Below, piece after piece: positions 62,941 to 64,000 of a stretch of 64,000 bases of DNA; positions within the stretch are counted from its first letter, which is position 1; every line of letters begins with the position of its first letter. This DNA is from Kitasatospora sp. MMS16-BH015 (lineage in GTDB: Bacteria > Actinomycetota > Actinomycetes > Streptomycetales > Streptomycetaceae). The notes beneath the pieces are model-generated. The model saw nothing but the letters and a program-made list of their open reading frames with translations, was not told the DNA's origin and did no database searches. The translations under genes and the position numbers were made by a program. The DNA lies in contig NZ_CP025394.1 in the NCBI RefSeq assembly GCF_002943525.1, positions 2,976,001-3,040,000 on the forward strand, written 5' to 3'.

Positions 62941-64000
62941 TCAGCCCGCGATGGTGGCGGTGGGCGGCGCCACCTGGTCGGCGGCGAGGGTCTGCTCGAC
63001 AGCCGGCTTCGCCGAGGCGCCGGTGCCGGTGCTGGTGCTGGTGCTGGTGCTGGTCAGGCGGACCTGGAACATCGGCTGGAGCAGCGCGTGGTCAGCGGCG
63101 CGGACGGTCAGCCGGCCCTTGACCCCGTCGAAGCTCCACCCCTCCAGCGCCTTCACCAGCGCCGAGGTGTCGTCGGTGGAGCCGTGGGCTTCCTCCACCG
63201 CGTGCACGATCATCTGGGCGGCGGTGAAACCGTCCGGAGTGAAGATGTCCGGCTTCGAACCGGCCTTGGTCACCGAGTCGGTCATCGTCTGCTCGACCTG
63301 GGTGCCCGCCGCCCCCGCGAAGTAGTGGTTCAGGAAGGAGATCTTCTCGGCCGAAGGGCCGAAGAGCGGGTAGGAGGCCGCGAGGTCGAGGCCGGTCACC
63401 ACCTTGGTGGAGGCGAAGACGTCCTGCTGGCTGAGCGAGGTCCAGAGGGCCGCTGCGGTGTCGCCCGCCCAGGCGACGAACAGCAGGTCCGGCTTGGCAG
63501 ACTTGGCCTGGGTGGCGAACGGGGTGAGGTCGGTCGCGCTCGGCGGCGCCAGCACCGCGTCCACGATGGCGCCCTGGGCGCCGAGGACTGCCTTGACGGC
63601 GGCCACGTTGGCCTGCCCGAAGGCGCTGTCCTGGGCGAGCACCGTGACCCGCTTGCCCTTGGCGTCGCCGACGAAGGTCGCGGCGGTCCGGATGTCCTGG
63701 TACGACTGGCGGCCGGAGCGGAAGGTGTAGCGGTTCAGTCCGGTGATCTTGTCGGCGGCAGCCGGGCCACTGATGAAGAGCACCTTGTTCTGCGCCGCGA
63801 TCGGTGCCACCTGGAGGGCCACCCCCGAGGCCGTCGAGCCGGCCAGGATCTTGTACCCCTTGCCGATGAGGTCCTTCGCCCCCGAGACGGCCTTGGCCGG
63901 ATCGCCCGCGTCGTCCTCCTCCGACAGCTCGATCCGGTGCCCGTCCACCGCACCGGTGCCCTTGGTCGCGTACTCGAGCCCCGCCCGGAACCCCTCCACA
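62941..64000 (-). CDS. livK: branched-chain amino-acid-type binding protein LivK, N-terminus beyond window
   Basis: The frame is open to the right edge; the Met near 63999 is an internal GTG, so the signal peptide is missing from the window. The visible 353 residues match the periplasmic binding protein type 1 fold: VDGHRIELSEEDDAGDPAKAV, ILAGSTASGVALQVAPIAAQ, KRVTVLAQDSAFGQANVAAVK, PDLLFVAWAGD and PDGFTAAQMIVHAVEEA. A TSTSTSTSTGTG low-complexity stretch precedes the C-terminus. It should deliver branched-chain or related amino acids to LivHMGF; the real ligand cannot be told. Confidence 0.9.
   Translation of the reverse strand, partial: VEGFRAGLEYATKGTGAVDGHRIELSEEDDAGDPAKAVSGAKDLIGKGYKILAGSTASGVALQVAPIAAQNKVLFISGPAAADKITGLNRYTFRSGRQSYQDIRTAATFVGDAKGKRVTVLAQDSAFGQANVAAVKAVLGAQGAIVDAVLAPPSATDLTPFATQAKSAKPDLLFVAWAGDTAAALWTSLSQQDVFASTKVVTGLDLAASYPLFGPSAEKISFLNHYFAGAAGTQVEQTMTDSVTKAGSKPDIFTPDGFTAAQMIVHAVEEAHGSTDDTSALVKALEGWSFDGVKGRLTVRAADHALLQPMFQVRLTSTSTSTSTGTGASAKPAVEQTLAADQVAPPTATIAG

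Overview
The window is high-GC DNA with strong third-position G/C bias, many GTG/TTG starts, GTGA/ATGA stop-start overlaps and gene families typical of Streptomycetaceae (Streptomyces, Kitasatospora, Streptacidiphilus). No rRNA, CRISPR array, insertion sequence or phage gene was seen. Both edges cut a gene: a sigma-like protein on the left and a LivK-type binding protein on the right.

Left part (1-29 kb). After the truncated gene comes a fermentation block that is unusual for an aerobic actinomycete: bifunctional AdhE, pyruvate formate-lyase, its activating enzyme and a degenerate MdcG-like protein. A perfect Rex-type palindrome lies before pflB, and a shared GACYTTGGTCCCCGG box lies before both adhE and pflB. 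Then follow a Tat-exported phospholipase C, a pentapeptide-repeat protein, LtrA, and a divergent oligopeptide ABC system (binding lipoprotein, two permeases, one fused double ATPase). A nitrogen respiration/assimilation block follows: a sirohydrochlorin chelatase-like gene, nirB-nirD, a cytochrome b-like membrane protein, a NasA/NarB-type molybdoenzyme, a four-cluster ferredoxin, a membrane-anchored Rieske protein, a small membrane protein and NarK. The AdhE/Pfl and nitrate blocks together suggest an organism equipped for oxygen limitation.

Middle part (29-44 kb). Two identical tRNA-Lys(CTT) genes in the same orientation, each with its own terminator, bracket about 12.9 kb. This segment carries a RiPP-type biosynthetic locus: a fused E1-like/YcaO cyclodehydratase, a candidate precursor, a SpaB_C-like domain fused to a SagB-like dehydrogenase, a second E1-like partner, a small unknown protein and two NarL-type regulatory pairs, one of whose kinases has no phospho-acceptor histidine. 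It ends with a hydrolase and a DUF998 membrane protein. Just right of the second tRNA is a 3' tRNA-Lys remnant with a third terminator copy, then a decayed paralogue of the phospholipase C.

Right part (44-64 kb). This is mostly ordinary chromosomal content: a class A penicillin-binding protein, an EamA transporter, signal peptidase I, a small membrane protein, chorismate mutase, an OsmC-like peroxiredoxin, a PAS-GGDEF-EAL cyclic-di-GMP protein, a luciferase-like monooxygenase, a DedA protein, a deacetylase-like lipoprotein, an alpha/beta hydrolase and a branched-chain amino-acid (Liv) ABC operon. A hexanucleotide microsatellite touches the 3' end of livM.
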